The translations under genes and the position numbers were made by a program. The notes under the pieces are model-generated. The model was not told the DNA's origin. It saw only the letters and a list, made by a program, of their open reading frames with translations, and searched no databases. A stretch of 64,000 nt of DNA from Caenorhabditis remanei (lineage: Eukaryota > Nematoda > Chromadorea > Rhabditida > Rhabditidae), in assembly GCF_010183535.1 (NCBI RefSeq), contig NC_071328.1:16678001-16742000 (forward strand), in the 5' to 3' direction. This document shows, piece after piece, positions 1-12,638 of this stretch (positions within the stretch are counted from its first letter, which is position 1; each line of letters starts with the position of its first letter).

Positions 1-76
1 AGTGCAGAACTACCAAGTTACAGTGACCAAAATTTTCAAATTCAGGTTACTTTTATAGATCAAATCCACCTCTCCA

Positions 77-246
77 TTTTTGTAGTTGACAACTTTTCGA
101 TAGCTCCGCCCACTTTCGAGATATCCACCTTTAAGGATGGTAAACTCGCTGTACAAGACTGCTATCTTCAAAGGAGCATATCTCAAAAGTGGGCGGAGCT
201 ATCGAAAAATTGTCAACTACAAAAATGAAGATCAAGTTTTGATCTA
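77..246. repeat. MITE-2 palindrome (complete)
   Basis: The left arm starts TTTTTGTAGTTGACAACTTT and continues with GATAGCTCCGCCCACTTT; the right arm is its reverse complement (GTGGGCGGAGCTATCG, then TTGTCAACTACAAAAATG). The spacer is about 40 bp. This is the family that dominates the 25.7-51 kb region, so this copy lies far from the main concentration. Confidence 0.75.
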
Positions 247-557
247 CAAAACTAACGTAACTATTTTCCAGACCTCAACGCCTGATAGATACCTTCCAAC
301 CCTACAGTATACCGGTAGATATAACTTCATATCGAATTGCACCAACCGCGACTTCAATGTCTCCGATTTAAACTTTTTCCAGATATTTATTTTTGATTTT
401 GTAAGAAACTACAGTACTCAAATTGTTTTTCTCTGACCTGATGATGACTACAAACTACAGAATTATTCGGTGTTCAAAATATGTTTAATTCGCCGAAGTT
501 TGACCCGAAAACCCGTAAAATCGGTTGAAAAATGACATTATAACAAGATTTATCATT

Positions 558-662
558 TTTGCTGAGGCTAACTCATTTTTATAGTTTTTAGTCAGTTAGC
601 CTCAACAAACTTTACTGAGGCTAACTAACTACAAACTACAAAAACCGGTTAGCCTCAACAAA
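558..662. repeat. Two adjacent MITE-1 elements
   Basis: Two MITE-1 copies sit head to tail with one base between them. Each has the arms TTTRCTGAGGCTAA and TTAGCCTCARYAAA around a core; the first core reads as TAGTTTTTAGTC and the second as GACTAC-AAACTAC, so they face opposite ways. Such doublets recur at 12,533-12,638, 19,618-19,722, 22,068-22,173 and 57,995-58,101. Confidence 0.8.
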
Positions 663-1316
663 AATGAAATTTCATAACTTTTTTTTTCTGCTCTCCCATA
701 TTTCAAGAGTCCTCCTTTTCGCTTCTTCTTTTTTTCGAAAAATAAAGAATTTGTTCTAGAAGAAGGCAGATGGGTGCAAGGAGATAGGAAATTTCAAGTC
801 ATCTTTCTCTTCTTTTTCTTTTTTTTTCTTAGACTTTCGGACAACGAGAGTGAGAGAGTATGTGAGACGGAGAGACGCAGAGAAACGAGAAAGAGTGTAA
901 TCGTCGAAATGTGTGTGTATGTTGTCTTGAAATTCGGAGGGTCCCTTCCTTGAGAATTTCAGTTTTCTGGACTACAAACTACAATTTTCCAGGACCTTGA
1001 GACCTCTAGAATGCTTTTCTATAACAGTTTTGGATCCTGCGGCGCTAAAACCGGCTGGGGCGCCTTCAGCGCAAAAATGGTTCCTGTAGGGATCTTGTAG
1101 AAACAGCTATCTTTAAAAGCGTGTATCTCAAAAGTGGGCGGAGCTATCAAAAAGTCGTGAACTAGAAAAATGAAGATTTAGGTTTGATCTACAAAAGTAT
1201 TTTACATTCAAAAAATACGGATCCAATCTGAAGTCATGACGAAATCTCAAAGTTTTTGAATTCTCAGTCGTTCTAAATTGGCGTCTCCAGGAGAAGCGAT
1301 CGTTTACACTGAATTC

Positions 1317-1625
1317 TAAGCAGACCAAAATCTTCTTTAGGTATGAGGTTAAGCAGACCCATTTCTCAAGAGCCGAAAATTCTAAGCAGACCCGAACTAT
1401 GCTAACTTGCTTCTCAAGAGTTAAGCAGAACCGAACCATCTGAACTGTGTTACTAAGCAAACACGACAGCCAACCATCACTAAGCAGACCCATCGAAGGC
1501 AATTCTAAGCAGATCCAACTCCTACAGATCTAGCTCCAAAGCCGTTTCTAAGCAGACCCGAACCACCTGGATGCCCGCTAGTCTCCGTTAAGCAGACCCA
1601 TCCAAAACAGTGCTAAGCAGACCCA
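1317..1625 (+). repeat. Cluster of TAAGCAGACC words
   Basis: Ten copies or near copies of TAAGCAGACC start at 1317, 1350, 1383, 1422, 1454, 1481, 1505, 1549, 1589 and 1614. The gaps vary from 24 to 44 bp, so this is an interspersed word cluster rather than an exact tandem repeat. The sequence between copies is not conserved, which is more typical of a cluster of binding sites or of an old, decayed satellite. Confidence 0.7.
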
Positions 1626-3098
1626 ACTCCTGGTCCCTTACTCTCTCCCGAAATATCTTGCTCTTTCCTCCCCTCCTTTTCCCAATCGACCCCAAGTTCA
1701 CTCTCCCAACCAAAAAGAAGAAAAGGGACAACCAGCAACGGACTCACTAAATTTCCAGAGTCCTCTCTGCGTCTCTCAATTTCATACACTCTCTCCCACT
1801 CCGACCCATTTCAACATTTTGCTCTGTCCGCACTCTCTAATTTCTCTGCGTCTCTTCACAAAGAGTTTCAGAAGGTTTCAGAGGTCCCACAGAGAGCAAT
1901 GGGACCCGTCGGAAACGCCTTGTGGCGTGGAGAAAGAGAAAACAGACAAAGGAGAGACGGGCGGGGCGGAGGAAGAAGAAGAGTTTTCGTGTGTGTGTGT
2001 ATGTGACTTCTTTCTACTGAAAAAGACGCCAACGCACTTTTTGTTGCAGATGTTTCAGAGAGTCTAAGCAGCTCTTTGTAGTTTGTAGTCTAATGGAAGG
2101 ATCTGTCTGTTTTCCTGTTTGTCCGGATGTCCAGATGTCCAACCTCCCCATTCTAACTTCAGGGACTATAGGCTCCGCCCACTTGCAACTATCTCCCCTA
2201 GGCTCCGCCCACTTTTACAGTATTGATGTCTCTGTCTGCAGTCTTGCCCAGATATTTGAATATCAGCGGAATCGTTTGCCACGTTTGTTGGTTGAAAATT
2301 GCTTTATTTTGATTTTTTCGGTAGAAATTTTCAGAATTTTAATTTTATTCTCGAGAATTTCGCTATAAATTAAGCCTATTTCCACTATTTTCACGATATT
2401 TGCCCGATTTTTCTCTCTAAATCCTGCTGAAATTCTAGTTTTTATGAAATTTTCACCCCGATTTCCCCCCGGTTACCTGGTGCCACGTGGTGTCCACTCC
2501 CCGCCCATAAATCGCCCCAAAACAGAAATAAATCTTGAGAAATAAACGGGATAATTATCTCTTTCTGAGAGGGACAGGTGAACGGAAACGGAAGAAAAGA
2601 GCTCTCTGGAGAAAGAAAAGTCAGAAAGCGAAAGTGGGCGGAGTCTCGGGGTTAGATGACCACTAGATTTATTGCTTAATTTTTGGGACGACTTTTTCTT
2701 TTTTTTTTCAAAAAAAACTATTTTTCTCTGTTTGAAACCGATAAATTCGCGAAAATTCAAAACCGAAAAATAATTATTTGTATTTCAGAAAATAACGCAA
2801 TCGCGCTCTAATGAGATATCAATTACGGCGGGAGTTTGAAGTTTAGAATTTTGCATTTCGAATTTTCACGATTTTCTAGATTTTTCTTTTATTTTCTGAA
2901 AGTTTCGGTAGTTTTTTACACTTTTTTGCTGAAATTTTATTGAATTTCAGTTTTTCTGCTTGCCAATGCTTTACTCTTTCTGGTAGTGGCTTCTGTGATA
3001 GTTTTTCTTCTTTTTTTTGTTGCCTTTTCCCGATTCTCGTGTAAAAATTGTCTGAAAAATCTAGTTTCCGCTTGCCATTCCGTATTTCTACTGAAACG

Positions 3099-4816
3099 TT
3101 TGCTGAGGCTAACTGACTACAAACTACAAAAATCCTTAGCCTCAGTAAAACTAGAATTTCTGTTTTTCTGGTTTCCTCGAATTTTTTTTTGTTTTCAGCG
3201 ATTTTTCAAAGTAAATTCTAATTTTTTCCCTCTCCAAGACTATTTCATCAACTTTTTTCCCAAAAATCACTGATATTTCCTCCAATTTTTCCTATTTTGT
3301 TGAGGCTAACCGACTACAAACTACACAATTCAGTTAGCCTCAGCAAGTGCAAAATGTCACTTTTTCTCGTCAAATCCAGTCGAAGGAAAAAACTAATCTG
3401 AAATTCTCGTCGCACTAGTTCTCCGACATATACATATTCAAGAAGAAATTTCCAGATAAAAATGTTTTCAGCCGTCACTGACATTGCCCATTTTTCTTCT
3501 ATTTTCTGATCTCTAAATCCTCAGAGCACACGTCTATTTTGTCACGCTTCATCTGAAACTTCTTCTTCTTCTTCCGAGCACTTCCTGAAGAGAGCCCATA
3601 CCGCCCCTTTTGTGCTCTTTGTGCATTTCGGATAAGTCCCGTCTTTTTTCTCTAAAAAAGTAGAAAAAAGAAGTACTTTTTTTCGTGCTGAAATTAATTT
3701 CATTGCTCTTCTTCCTCCTTTTTTGTCTCTTTTCTTCTTTTTTTCTTCGTTTTTTTCTTGCTGAGGCTAAAACTAAAACTACTAAAAGAGCTTGAAGAGG
3801 TCCTGACCTCTTCAGAAGAAACTTCTTTTGATTTGCCCCCTTTTCACACAATTTTTATGAATTTCTGAATAGGGGTTGAGAAAAGAGAGAAACTTCTGAA
3901 TGCACTTTTTTCCGCCACGATTTTTAGAGATTTTAGATTTTACTGACGCTAACTCATTTTTGTAGTTTGTAGTCGCTTAGCCTCAGTAAAGTTTATTTTT
4001 CGCATGAAAATTCACTCATTTTCCACGGAACATCGAGCCTAACTGACTATTTTCGAGTTTCGACCCATTTCTCCCCGATTTTAGCTGCAAATGGCGCTGA
4101 ATTTTGTTTTATTTCCAATTTTTAAATAAAAAACCCCGAAATTTCACATATTTTCCACCAAAAAACTGGAAAATCCGTTGAAAACTGACTAAAATCTGTA
4201 AAAGTCAAAGAATTAGCTGAGGCTAAACCTTTTTGTAGTTTGTAGAGTCTTAGTCTCAACAAAACTCATTCTTGAGCTTTACTGAGGCTAAGCGACTACA
4301 AACTACAAAGGTGGCTAAGCCTCAGCAAAACTCGGGTTTCCCCTTCACATTTTACTCAACGAAAACGAAAATCTTTTCACATCAAAAAAATCAGAAACAC
4401 TTGAACTTTTTCTCTCTAATTTCTGATTTTTCGTTGATTTTTTAAATGAAAAAAGCCGCCGTCCTCCTCTTTTTCCTCTCATTACAACCTCTGATTTGTC
4501 CCCTCTTCCCTTCACTCTCTGACATCAATTGCCCTCTGTTTGCCCTTTTGATGGATGGAAACTTCCAGATTCCACTTCTTTTTTTCACTCGGTTTTTAGT
4601 AAGATCGTTAGCCTCAGTAAATTAAAAATTTTTGAATTTCGCTATTTTCTTTCGATTTTTACATTTTTTCCAGCTTCGGAATCTTATTTTTGAACGAATT
4701 AGAACGATGTTCCACCATTTGAAAGCCGGAAAAATGCTGAAAATTCTCGAAATTCCATTTTTCGATTTTGTTGAGGCTAAGCGACTACAAACTACAAGGA
4801 CCCTTAGCCTCAATAA
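3099..4816. repeat. MITE-1 cluster (6 copies)
   Basis: Copies lie at about 3099-3149, 3297-3347, 3938-3990, 4214-4263, 4278-4330 and 4767-4816. Fragments lie near 3759-3790 and 4585-4620. Each is a ~52-bp fold-back with CTGAGGCTAA arms and an ACTACAAACTACA core in one or the other orientation. Arm pairing is kept although loop sequence varies. Confidence 0.8.
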
Positions 4817-5441
4817 TTTAGAAAATATTTGAATTTCGCGATTTTCTTTCGATTTTTACTGTTTTCAGATTCAGAATCTTATTTTTGAATGATTCAGAAC
4901 GATTTTCCACCATTTCAACCACTGTCACTTTCAGTCAATTTGAAACTGAAACTTTTTCAGAAAAAGTGACTACAAACTACAAGCAGTTTTTACTTTTTAC
5001 CCTCAACAAATCACCTCGATATTTCAAATATCCAGTTTCCTCTCCCTTCTGATCCCGAGGATTCCTCTGAAATCACAAATTTCTCTGCGTCTCTCCATCT
5101 GCCATACTATTTCTATGAAAACATTTGAAAATAGTCAGAGAGAGAGTGTCCTTTTTTGCCCATTATATTAGTCACCTCTCCTCTTCAACCTCTGACAGTA
5201 CCCCCTCGTTATGGGAAAATGTGAATGGAGGGGGGCGACCTTTGGATGGCGACACTCATTTGCACTTTTATAGAGAATTTGAATTCATCCGGAGACACTT
5301 TTCAGGCATACACGTGGATTTTACCGTACAGGGAAGTGAGGGAAAAAAAGCGTAAATTAACTAATTTTATGCAAAAATGTTTAAAGAATAACGTTGAAAA
5401 TCTTAAAATCCGACTGAAATTATAATTTTCAAAGTTTCGAA

Positions 5442-6892
5442 GTTTACTGAGGCTAAGGAATATTGTAGTTTGTAGTCTTAGCCTCAGCAAACTAAAAAAA
5501 TTAATTTTCGTAGATTTTGGACCGATTTGTTGATTTTTCGAATCAAAGTTAGAATAAAAACACAGAAATCAGGCATTTGGAGCCGAAAAAGTCACAAAAA
5601 CTGCAAAATCAGATAAAAATCACTGATTTTCAAGATTTTTGGTTTATACTGAGGCTAAGGAATATTGTAGTTTGTAGTCTTAGCCTCAGTAAACTCGATG
5701 TCAGAGAATTTCGCGATTTCAAAGAGTTCTGCTGAAAATTGAGTGTTTTTCATGGAAAAAAACGGGAAAAATAGAAAAATCGCTGTATTTCAAGAAAATA
5801 CAGCGGAGGAACTCAAAAATCCACGTGGATTTTTGATTTTCAGCTTCTCTATTGCTCCATGTGGAATTTATGATTCCTAATATTTTCAACACTGTTTTAT
5901 TAGCTTTGGATGCTTTTTTAAATTTAAATAGGCCACGCCCCTTTTTTAAGACAACCCAGATTTCTTAACATTCAGAATTCCAATAATTTACCTATCTCCT
6001 CCTAGGCTACGCCCCTTTTTCCGATGTCTATTGGTTTTCTAGAACGTTCTAAAAAACTGAAAACTCCCAAATTTTACAGAATTTTATCTACTCGTTTATG
6101 AACACTTTTAGTCGATAAACCGTCGGAATTTCTCTCTGAAAATGTCTTCTCACTCACTCACTCTCCACTCATCACTTCTTTTTGTTTATTCTCCGGATTC
6201 TCCACATTTATATTTGTTTAAAACGAAAAAAAATGAAGAAGAATCTGAAATTTGATCTCTTCCTTTTTTCTTTTTGCTGGAAATTTCAGACAAAACTGCA
6301 CTTTTTTCGAAAAAATCGGCCCTTGGTTTACTGAGGCTAACTGGCTACAAACTACAAATAAGCTAAGCCTCAGTAAATCTTGATTTTTGAATTTCACTGT
6401 TTTTTCTTGAAATATAGCGATTTTTTCCTTTTTTCCGATAAATAACTAAATATATATTTTCCAGCAGAACTCATTGAAATCGCGAAATTTTCATACACTG
6501 AGTTAATTTTTATAAAGCTTTGCTGAGGCTAAGACTACAAACTACAAAAAGCAGTTAGCCACAGTATAAACCGAAAGTCTTGAAAATTAGTTATTTTTAT
6601 CGAATTTTGCAGTTTTAGCACTTTTTCGGCTTAAAATGACTGATTCCAGTGTTTTTATTCTAGTTTTAATTCGAAAAATCCAAGATTTTAGTCCAAAATT
6701 GCCAAAATTCCAGTTTTGAGTTTGCTAAGGCTTACTCACTACAAACTACAATATTCTTTAGCCTCAGTAAACTTTGAAAATCATAATTTCAGCCAGGTTT
6801 TCAACGTTTTTCGCTGAATTTTTTTAGCAGTTTCTCCAAATTAGTTGAGGCTTGAAGACTACAAACTACATTCATAGCTAAGCCTCAGCAAT
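5442..6892. repeat. MITE-1 cluster (6 copies)
   Basis: Copies lie at about 5442-5491, 5643-5695, 6328-6378, 6519-6569, 6721-6773 and 6843-6892. The first two share the same loop wording (AATATTGTAGTTTGTAGTCT), which suggests a recent local copy. The last two carry substitutions in the arms (GCTAAGGCTTA, GTTGAGGCTTG). Confidence 0.8.
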
Positions 6893-7694
6893 TTCCCTAA
6901 CTTCAGAATTCTCGGAATTCTTCTCTCTTCTAGAAAAAAAAAACCAAATCAACCCGACGCGTGCGCCCTTTTCAAGTTCATTCCATCTCCCTCCTCCCCA
7001 CACACATCTGTCGACTGCTACTTGAAAAAAGTAGCCGAAAAAAACTGCAAGAAGTATACACAAAAAAGTGGTCAAAAAGGGGCGCCGGACTTTGGTCTTC
7101 TTCTTCCTCCTTTCCAACATCATCATCGTTCTCGTCATCATCTTCTTCTTCTTCTTCTAAAACTTCTTCTACGGGACGCCCGTCTTCTTCTTCTTCTTGT
7201 CCTCTGGCTGGCTGCGCAGTCAATCTACTTATAGCCCCGACAGTGTCAGTCACGAGATGTCGGAAAACAGGGGATCTAAAAGTCTTTTTGCCTCGATTTC
7301 TCTCTCATTGCGCACTGCTAACCGCAACCCCACACACACACATACCGTCTCTCACACGGGGAAATGAAAAGGGACTGTTTTGTGTACATTTGTATGTGTG
7401 TGTGAGCACAGAGCCGGAGAAAAAGGAGAAAAGAGCACCTTCACCGAAAAAAAAGAATATATTGAGAGGAGAGAGTGCGCAAATAGATTGAGAGAACCTT
7501 TCGTCGTGGTGCGCGGCGGCGACGGTTCGCTTCCATTCGACTCTGCACACAGACATTCACCTCAAGAAAATTTTTCGCTCTTAAATTATGTTATAGATCG
7601 AATCGATAAGATCAGTTGGAGAGGACTGAAAAGGTTTTCAGCCGAAATCTTTTGAACTGACTGTCTAAGTGCCCCTAGATCATAGACCTAGGTC

Positions 7695-7820
7695 TTACTG
7701 AGGCTAAGGAACTACTACAAACTACAAAGTTGGTTAAGCCTCAGCAAAACTCGGGTTTTCCCTTCAAACTTTACTGAGGCTAAACGAGATTTTAGTTTGT
7801 AGTCAGTTAGCCTCACCAAA
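7695..7820. repeat. Two MITE-1 copies
   Basis: Copies lie at 7695-7748 and 7770-7820, in opposite core orientation and about 20 bp apart. The stretch between them (CTCGGGTTTTCCCTTCA) resembles the sequence following the copy at 4278-4330 and one near 22,380, so a longer unit including flanks was copied. Confidence 0.75.
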
Positions 7821-10800
7821 AGTAAAAAATCGCTTATTTTGGAGATTTGTCACTAATATTTGGTAAAATTCTGCAGTCTTTCTAGGTTCTGATAGTTCTC
7901 CTTCAGTGAGTTTCAGCCCCGCTCCATAAGAGCTGACGACTTCTAGACTCTTCCACTATTCTACACTGACCAAAAGTGTCACTGTAGAATCCTCGTTTCC
8001 CGTAGACTTCCAGACTTCCAGCTGAGTCTGCTGATAGCCTAGATCGTGTAGAGCCTGCCATTATGACTAGGCTAGCACCCTTATGATGCTAGTTTAGACT
8101 CACGACGTCTACAGGGACAAAAATATGGCTACAGTAACCGAAAGTGTCTTGAGACTTCCAGCTAAGGCTAGCGATAGGTCAGACTGATGTCTAAAATCGT
8201 CTTTTAGCCTACAGATGGTCTACACTGACCAAGTTGGTCAATGTACTCTAGAATCTTCTTCCCTGATCGATTTGACATTTTCAGTCATTTAGGATGTTAA
8301 CTCCGATTCTCTGACTTATCTCATCACCCTGATAACTTCTGAGCTCCATGGGAAGCTCTCTAGATTCTAAAAATGTCAAAATTTCAGTTTTCTCATAGTT
8401 GCCTGCTCTGTCAAACTGTAAGCTAGTGAGTCAATACTAGAAAATGATGACACGGTCACAGATTGTGAAACCACCACTCTTTTCCAGCTTCCTGGTCACA
8501 GTCACAGAGAATCTGATATTGAGCTGGATTACTGTAGACTCCCTAAACCATCTAGATCTGTAAAAACCGCCCATTGAACTATGAGATCATCAATTTTCGA
8601 TTTTCAACTGAAAAACAAGTTCCCCTCGGTTCCCTTATAGTACATACACACTCTGAACTTGTTGCAGTCGATATACTTAAGACCTCTCTATGACCGCGAT
8701 GATCTTTGTTTATTTGATTAATTTGAAGGGGGGAAGATGATTTCTTCAATTAATTCTAGTCACGTGTGTAGAAGAGACTGAAAATAGTTTCAGCTATACT
8801 AGTTGGTTTCTGGTAATTGGTCGTTTCGGCGAAGTTATTTGGCGGTTCTTAATCAGTGTTCAGAAATCGAAAAACGCCAAAAGTTTGACGATTTTCCTGA
8901 AAATTCAGAGAAAAGATTTTGAATCCAGAAGACGTCTGCTTTCCGGACATTCCCGAAAAAACCTGAAAAATTCATCAGAGCTTGAATAACAGTAGTCGAT
9001 TCTAATCGAATCCCCTTGATTCTCATAAATGAGTATTTTTTCTGGAAATACGGCGAAATTTTGGGCTGAATATGAGTGAGCCCAGTTTAGGTCATATACT
9101 CATGCTAGTCAGTTCCAGAATTGTGTGAAAACTCGGTTACGGCTATCACTGTTATTTACTGAAAACGGTATGCCTATGAAGATGTCAGAAATAGCATCCG
9201 ATCAATCTGGAAATTCCTCAATTAGGTTTCTGAAACTCTCTGATAAGGAATTTTCTGGAAATTGTCCAAAATTGGCTGAAACTGCTATCAGAAACTGTCA
9301 AAACTGACAGTTTCAGCAGTGTCTCCCTCCACCATTTCACTCCTATCTCTTCCTCCTCCTTATCACGCGATAATGAAAATTTCGCAAAAAGTGAAAAGGG
9401 AAAGCCGATGATAGAGAAAGAGAAGACCCAACCGCCTATCTATCTATAAAATGTGTGTTCGAGAATAAGAAGAAGAAGACGTTGGTCTTCTCGGAAATGA
9501 CCGACATACAGATGAATTTTCAGAGAGGAGATTCAGAGAAAATAGGAATACAGTGACGAATTAGGGTCGAGAAGTGAGAGAGAGAAAAGAGACATGAGAT
9601 ATCTCTTCACGTCTTCTTCTTCTTCCTTCTTCTCTTCTATTCTGAACCGTTCAAAGTTGGTCAGTGTAGTGAGAGAGAGGCCACTGAAATAGACATTCCT
9701 TCTCTTGTTTGTTTTCTTCGATTTTGTAGTCTTTGGCGAAAAATCGGGAGACATCTGGAAATAGTTTGAGGTGCGCTGACTCGCAGGATCCAGACCACGC
9801 CCACTTTTTTGGTTGGATTGCATCTTGTCCTGATTTTCCAGTTTCATATGAACCATGGCTTGAATTTTGTAGAAACTCCATTTTGTCAGAATCTTCATGG
9901 AATCTCACTTTTGATCTACAATGTCATTTGGGAATCTAGACTGATCTAGTCAGAAGCTTCCAGAATCGGAAAAACTTCGAAAATCCTAATTTTTGTCATT
10001 CCCTTCCTTTGAAGTGAAATTTCTCGATTTTAAGCGAAAATAGTCAGAATTTTAGCCCAAAAAACTCGGAATTTGACGGGTTTTAGGCTGAAAAAGTCTG
10101 TATTCGAAGGATTTTTTGCCAAAAAACTCTAAATTTGACGGATTTTAACCCGAAAAAGTCGGAGTTTGAAGGATTTTTAGCCAAAAAGCGGAGTTTGAAC
10201 TAGAATTTTGATCTACAGAGTCATCTAGAAGCCTATGTTTTCGAAAGTCAGGAGCATCAGAAATCAGTAGAGATTCCACGTGTCAGCTGAGCATTAATTC
10301 AAAAAATGTTTGATCTACTTAAGGAATTCCTAGACATTATAGACGTTTGACCTCCCCTCTCCTCTAATCTCTTTTCTCGTTTTCTAGAAAGATTCCGATC
10401 GCCAAATCCAGATCAAATGATTCGTGAATTCCAGTTCTTCTCCTTCGTTTCTCTCTTCCAGTGTCGACATATTCCAACAAGGTCACTCCTCCTATTCCAC
10501 TACTCTATCCATATACCACTAGCAACACAACACTGTCTCTCTATCGCTATATCCCTCTCTCCACAATTTGACCTACATTTTCGTGATCGGTCTCTCTCTC
10601 TCTTTCTGTATTGGTGTGGTGGCTGCTGGCTAACAGAGAGAGAATAGAGGGCTGCTTTTCAAACCAGTTGAACAACACAACAGAACAACACAATATCTGG
10701 CTGTTTCCGCATATCCACATCACCATCACCACAACCACCTCTCACTCTTTTTCTGGATCAAAATGCGAAGAGGACCGTCCATTCACTTTCACTCTTTTCG

Positions 10801-11399
10801 CTTTGTCTCTCCATTGTTTTCAGTTTCCAGCTGACATGATTCTGGAAACGTCTTTAGTGGTGGTGGTGATGGTCAAATGTGGGGATTCTCTTGTTAGATT
10901 GATGGCTGGTGCGCCTTGGACGTTTTTCACTCGCTCCGGTTTTTGATGAAAACTGCAGAAATAATTTAACCTCAGTAATTTTTTTTGACTTTTACTGGTT
11001 TTTGTCAGTTTTCAACGGATTTTCGTAATTTTTGGAGAAAAATGTATGAAATCGCGTTATAGCTTGAAAATAAAACAAAAATCAGCGCGAATTATGGCTA
11101 AAATTGGGTAGAAATGAGTGAGTTTTTGTAGTTTTTCAAGGTTTTGATAGTTCTCGTTAATTTTGATGCCAAAAATTTATTTTTCTTCTGAAAATTCACT
11201 TATTCTCTACAGAATATCGAACATCTTATCATTTTCGTATTTTAACTCTTTTATCCCCGAGAAACTATAATTCGCGCGGAATTTTGTTTTATTTTCAAGT
11301 TTTTATGAAAACACCTCGAAATTTCACACATTTTCTACCAAAAATCACGAAAAATCGTTAAAAACTGACGAAAATCCGTGAAAATCAAAAAATTACTTT
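7821..11399. other. MITE-poor stretch without recognisable genes
   Basis: About 3.6 kb with almost no MITE-1. It holds many short words built from CTGTAGA, CTAGAC and CACTGACCAA (7,900-8,600) and a degenerate tandem repeat of ~31 bp at 10,022-10,198. It also holds CT-rich tracts near 10,400-10,640 and one copy of the dispersed TGGYGCACC...GACG motif (10,904-10,928). Open frames are short and low in complexity; I call no gene. Confidence 0.5.
10022..10198 (+). repeat. Degenerate ~31-bp tandem repeat
   Basis: About five units follow the pattern (G/C)GRTTTTAGCC-AAAAA-GTC-GAATTTGA with a period of 30 to 32 bp. Units differ by substitutions and small length changes. It lies in gene-free sequence and is probably an old minisatellite. 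Confidence 0.55.
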
Positions 11400-12638
11400 T
11401 TTTACTGAGGCTAAATTTTTTTTGTAGTTTGTAGTCTCCTAGCCTCAACAAAGCTCCTCTTGTGCTTTACTGAGGCTAAGGAACTACAAACCACAAAGTT
11501 GACTCAGCAAAACTTGGCACTTTTTACGGAGGCTAAGAGAGATTTGTAGTTTGTAGTCAGTTAGCCTCAGCAAAAGTGAAAAATATCTTCTTTTTTTTAA
11601 AAGATTTTTCACTAATTTTCCACAATTTTTTTCCTGAAATTTCCAACTTTGTGCTCTAGTTGCTCCTATAATTCCCATAAAACTGATAATTTTCAGTCGA
11701 CTCGTTATCATTTCCAAATATGCTCCTTGTGGTCAAACTGATAAGATTCTATAATTTTTTCAGTCTAATTCTATATTTTCTCGTCTGCTGAAATTTTTTT
11801 TGCTGAAGGAACTCATCAATCTTGTCTCGTTTTCTTGAAATCTTTTCCATTCGATTCGTTTCCAATTTTACGAGAATTCTCTCTTTCTACTCACACACCA
11901 ACTGGTGGTCCTTCTCACTCGAAATCTGACCTCTTAAACTATTTTTCTCTCTGCTATCCGATCGAAAGGATTACAGCAAAGAGAGGGACTACTCTCACTC
12001 ATTTCTTCAATAATATCTTCTTCTTTTTCTCTCTTTTTCTCGAATGATGATCGAGAATTGATTTGAGATCTTGTGTGAAGAAACGGAGATTTTTGGCCCT
12101 TTTCCCTCTCTGAAACATTGATTTTTCGGCGTTTTTTCAATGATTTAGACATCAATTTTGAGATTTGCTGAGGCTAAGTGAGTTTTTGTAGTTTATAGTC
12201 GCTTAGCCTTAGTAAAGCTCAAGCAGGAGTTTTATTGAGGCTAAGAGACTACAAACTACAAGAAGGAGTTAGCCTCAGCAAATTTTTTGACTTCAACGGA
12301 ATTTTGTCAGTTTTCAGCCAAATTCAGCAATTTTCGATTTGCTGAGGCTAAGTGAGTTTTGTAGTTTGTAGTCGCTTAGCCTTAGTAAATCGAATCTCTC
12401 AATTTCGTGCATTTTTCAACGAAAAAAACGTCAAAAATGGCGTTTTCTTTGATTTTTGAAAAAAATAGACCCATTTCGAGCTAAAAATCATCAAAATCCA
12501 TTAAAAACCTTCATAGTGACGCATGTTTTGAGTTTTGCTGAGGCTAAGTGAGTTTTTGTAGTTTGTAGTCGCTTAGCCTCGGTAAAGTTTGTTGAGGCTA
12601 ACTGACTACAAACTACAAAATTGAGTTAGCCTCAGTGA
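11400..12638. repeat. MITE-1 cluster (8 copies)
   Basis: Copies lie at about 11400-11452, 11466-11513, 11522-11574, 12165-12216, 12230-12282, 12337-12388, 12533-12587 and 12588-12638. The last two abut and face opposite ways. The copies at 12165, 12337 and 12533 share the loop AGTGAGTTTT-GTAGTTT and are probably recent relatives. Confidence 0.8.

Larger units (their letters stand above)
1..2100. other. Gene-free left edge with repeats
   Basis: I see no supportable coding exon here; the open frames are short, low in complexity and lack matching splice sites. The stretch holds a MITE-2 palindrome (77-246), two back-to-back MITE-1 copies (558-662), pyrimidine and GAGA tracts, three copies of the TCTCTGCGTCTC motif (872-883 on the reverse strand, 1764-1775 and 1843-1854 forward), a half MITE-2 at about 1104-1190, and a cluster of ten TAAGCAGACC-type words (1317-1625). 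The segment 1010-1150 resembles 38,408-38,545, so part of it is a dispersed repeat. It could be intergenic or a long upstream intron of a gene outside the window. Confidence 0.6.
2101..7850. other. Gene-free stretch rich in MITE-1
   Basis: No coding exon is supported. The stretch is AT-rich with many poly-T runs and carries about fifteen MITE-1 copies (listed separately), a TCTCTGCGTCTC motif at 5082-5093, and CTT-trinucleotide runs near 7,140-7,200. The serine- or glutamate-rich frames around 6,960-7,490 are explained by those CTT/GAA repeats and are not called as genes. Confidence 0.55.

Noticed and set aside
6961..7491. 176-codon forward frame and overlapping reverse Glu-rich frames
   Set aside because: They are the product of CTT/GAA repeats. 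No splice-site logic, no recognisable motif, and both strands are open for the same reason.
10417..10946. Two overlapping forward frames with Ser/His/Thr-rich sequence
   Set aside because: CT-rich and CAC-rich low-complexity DNA explains them; no exon structure.
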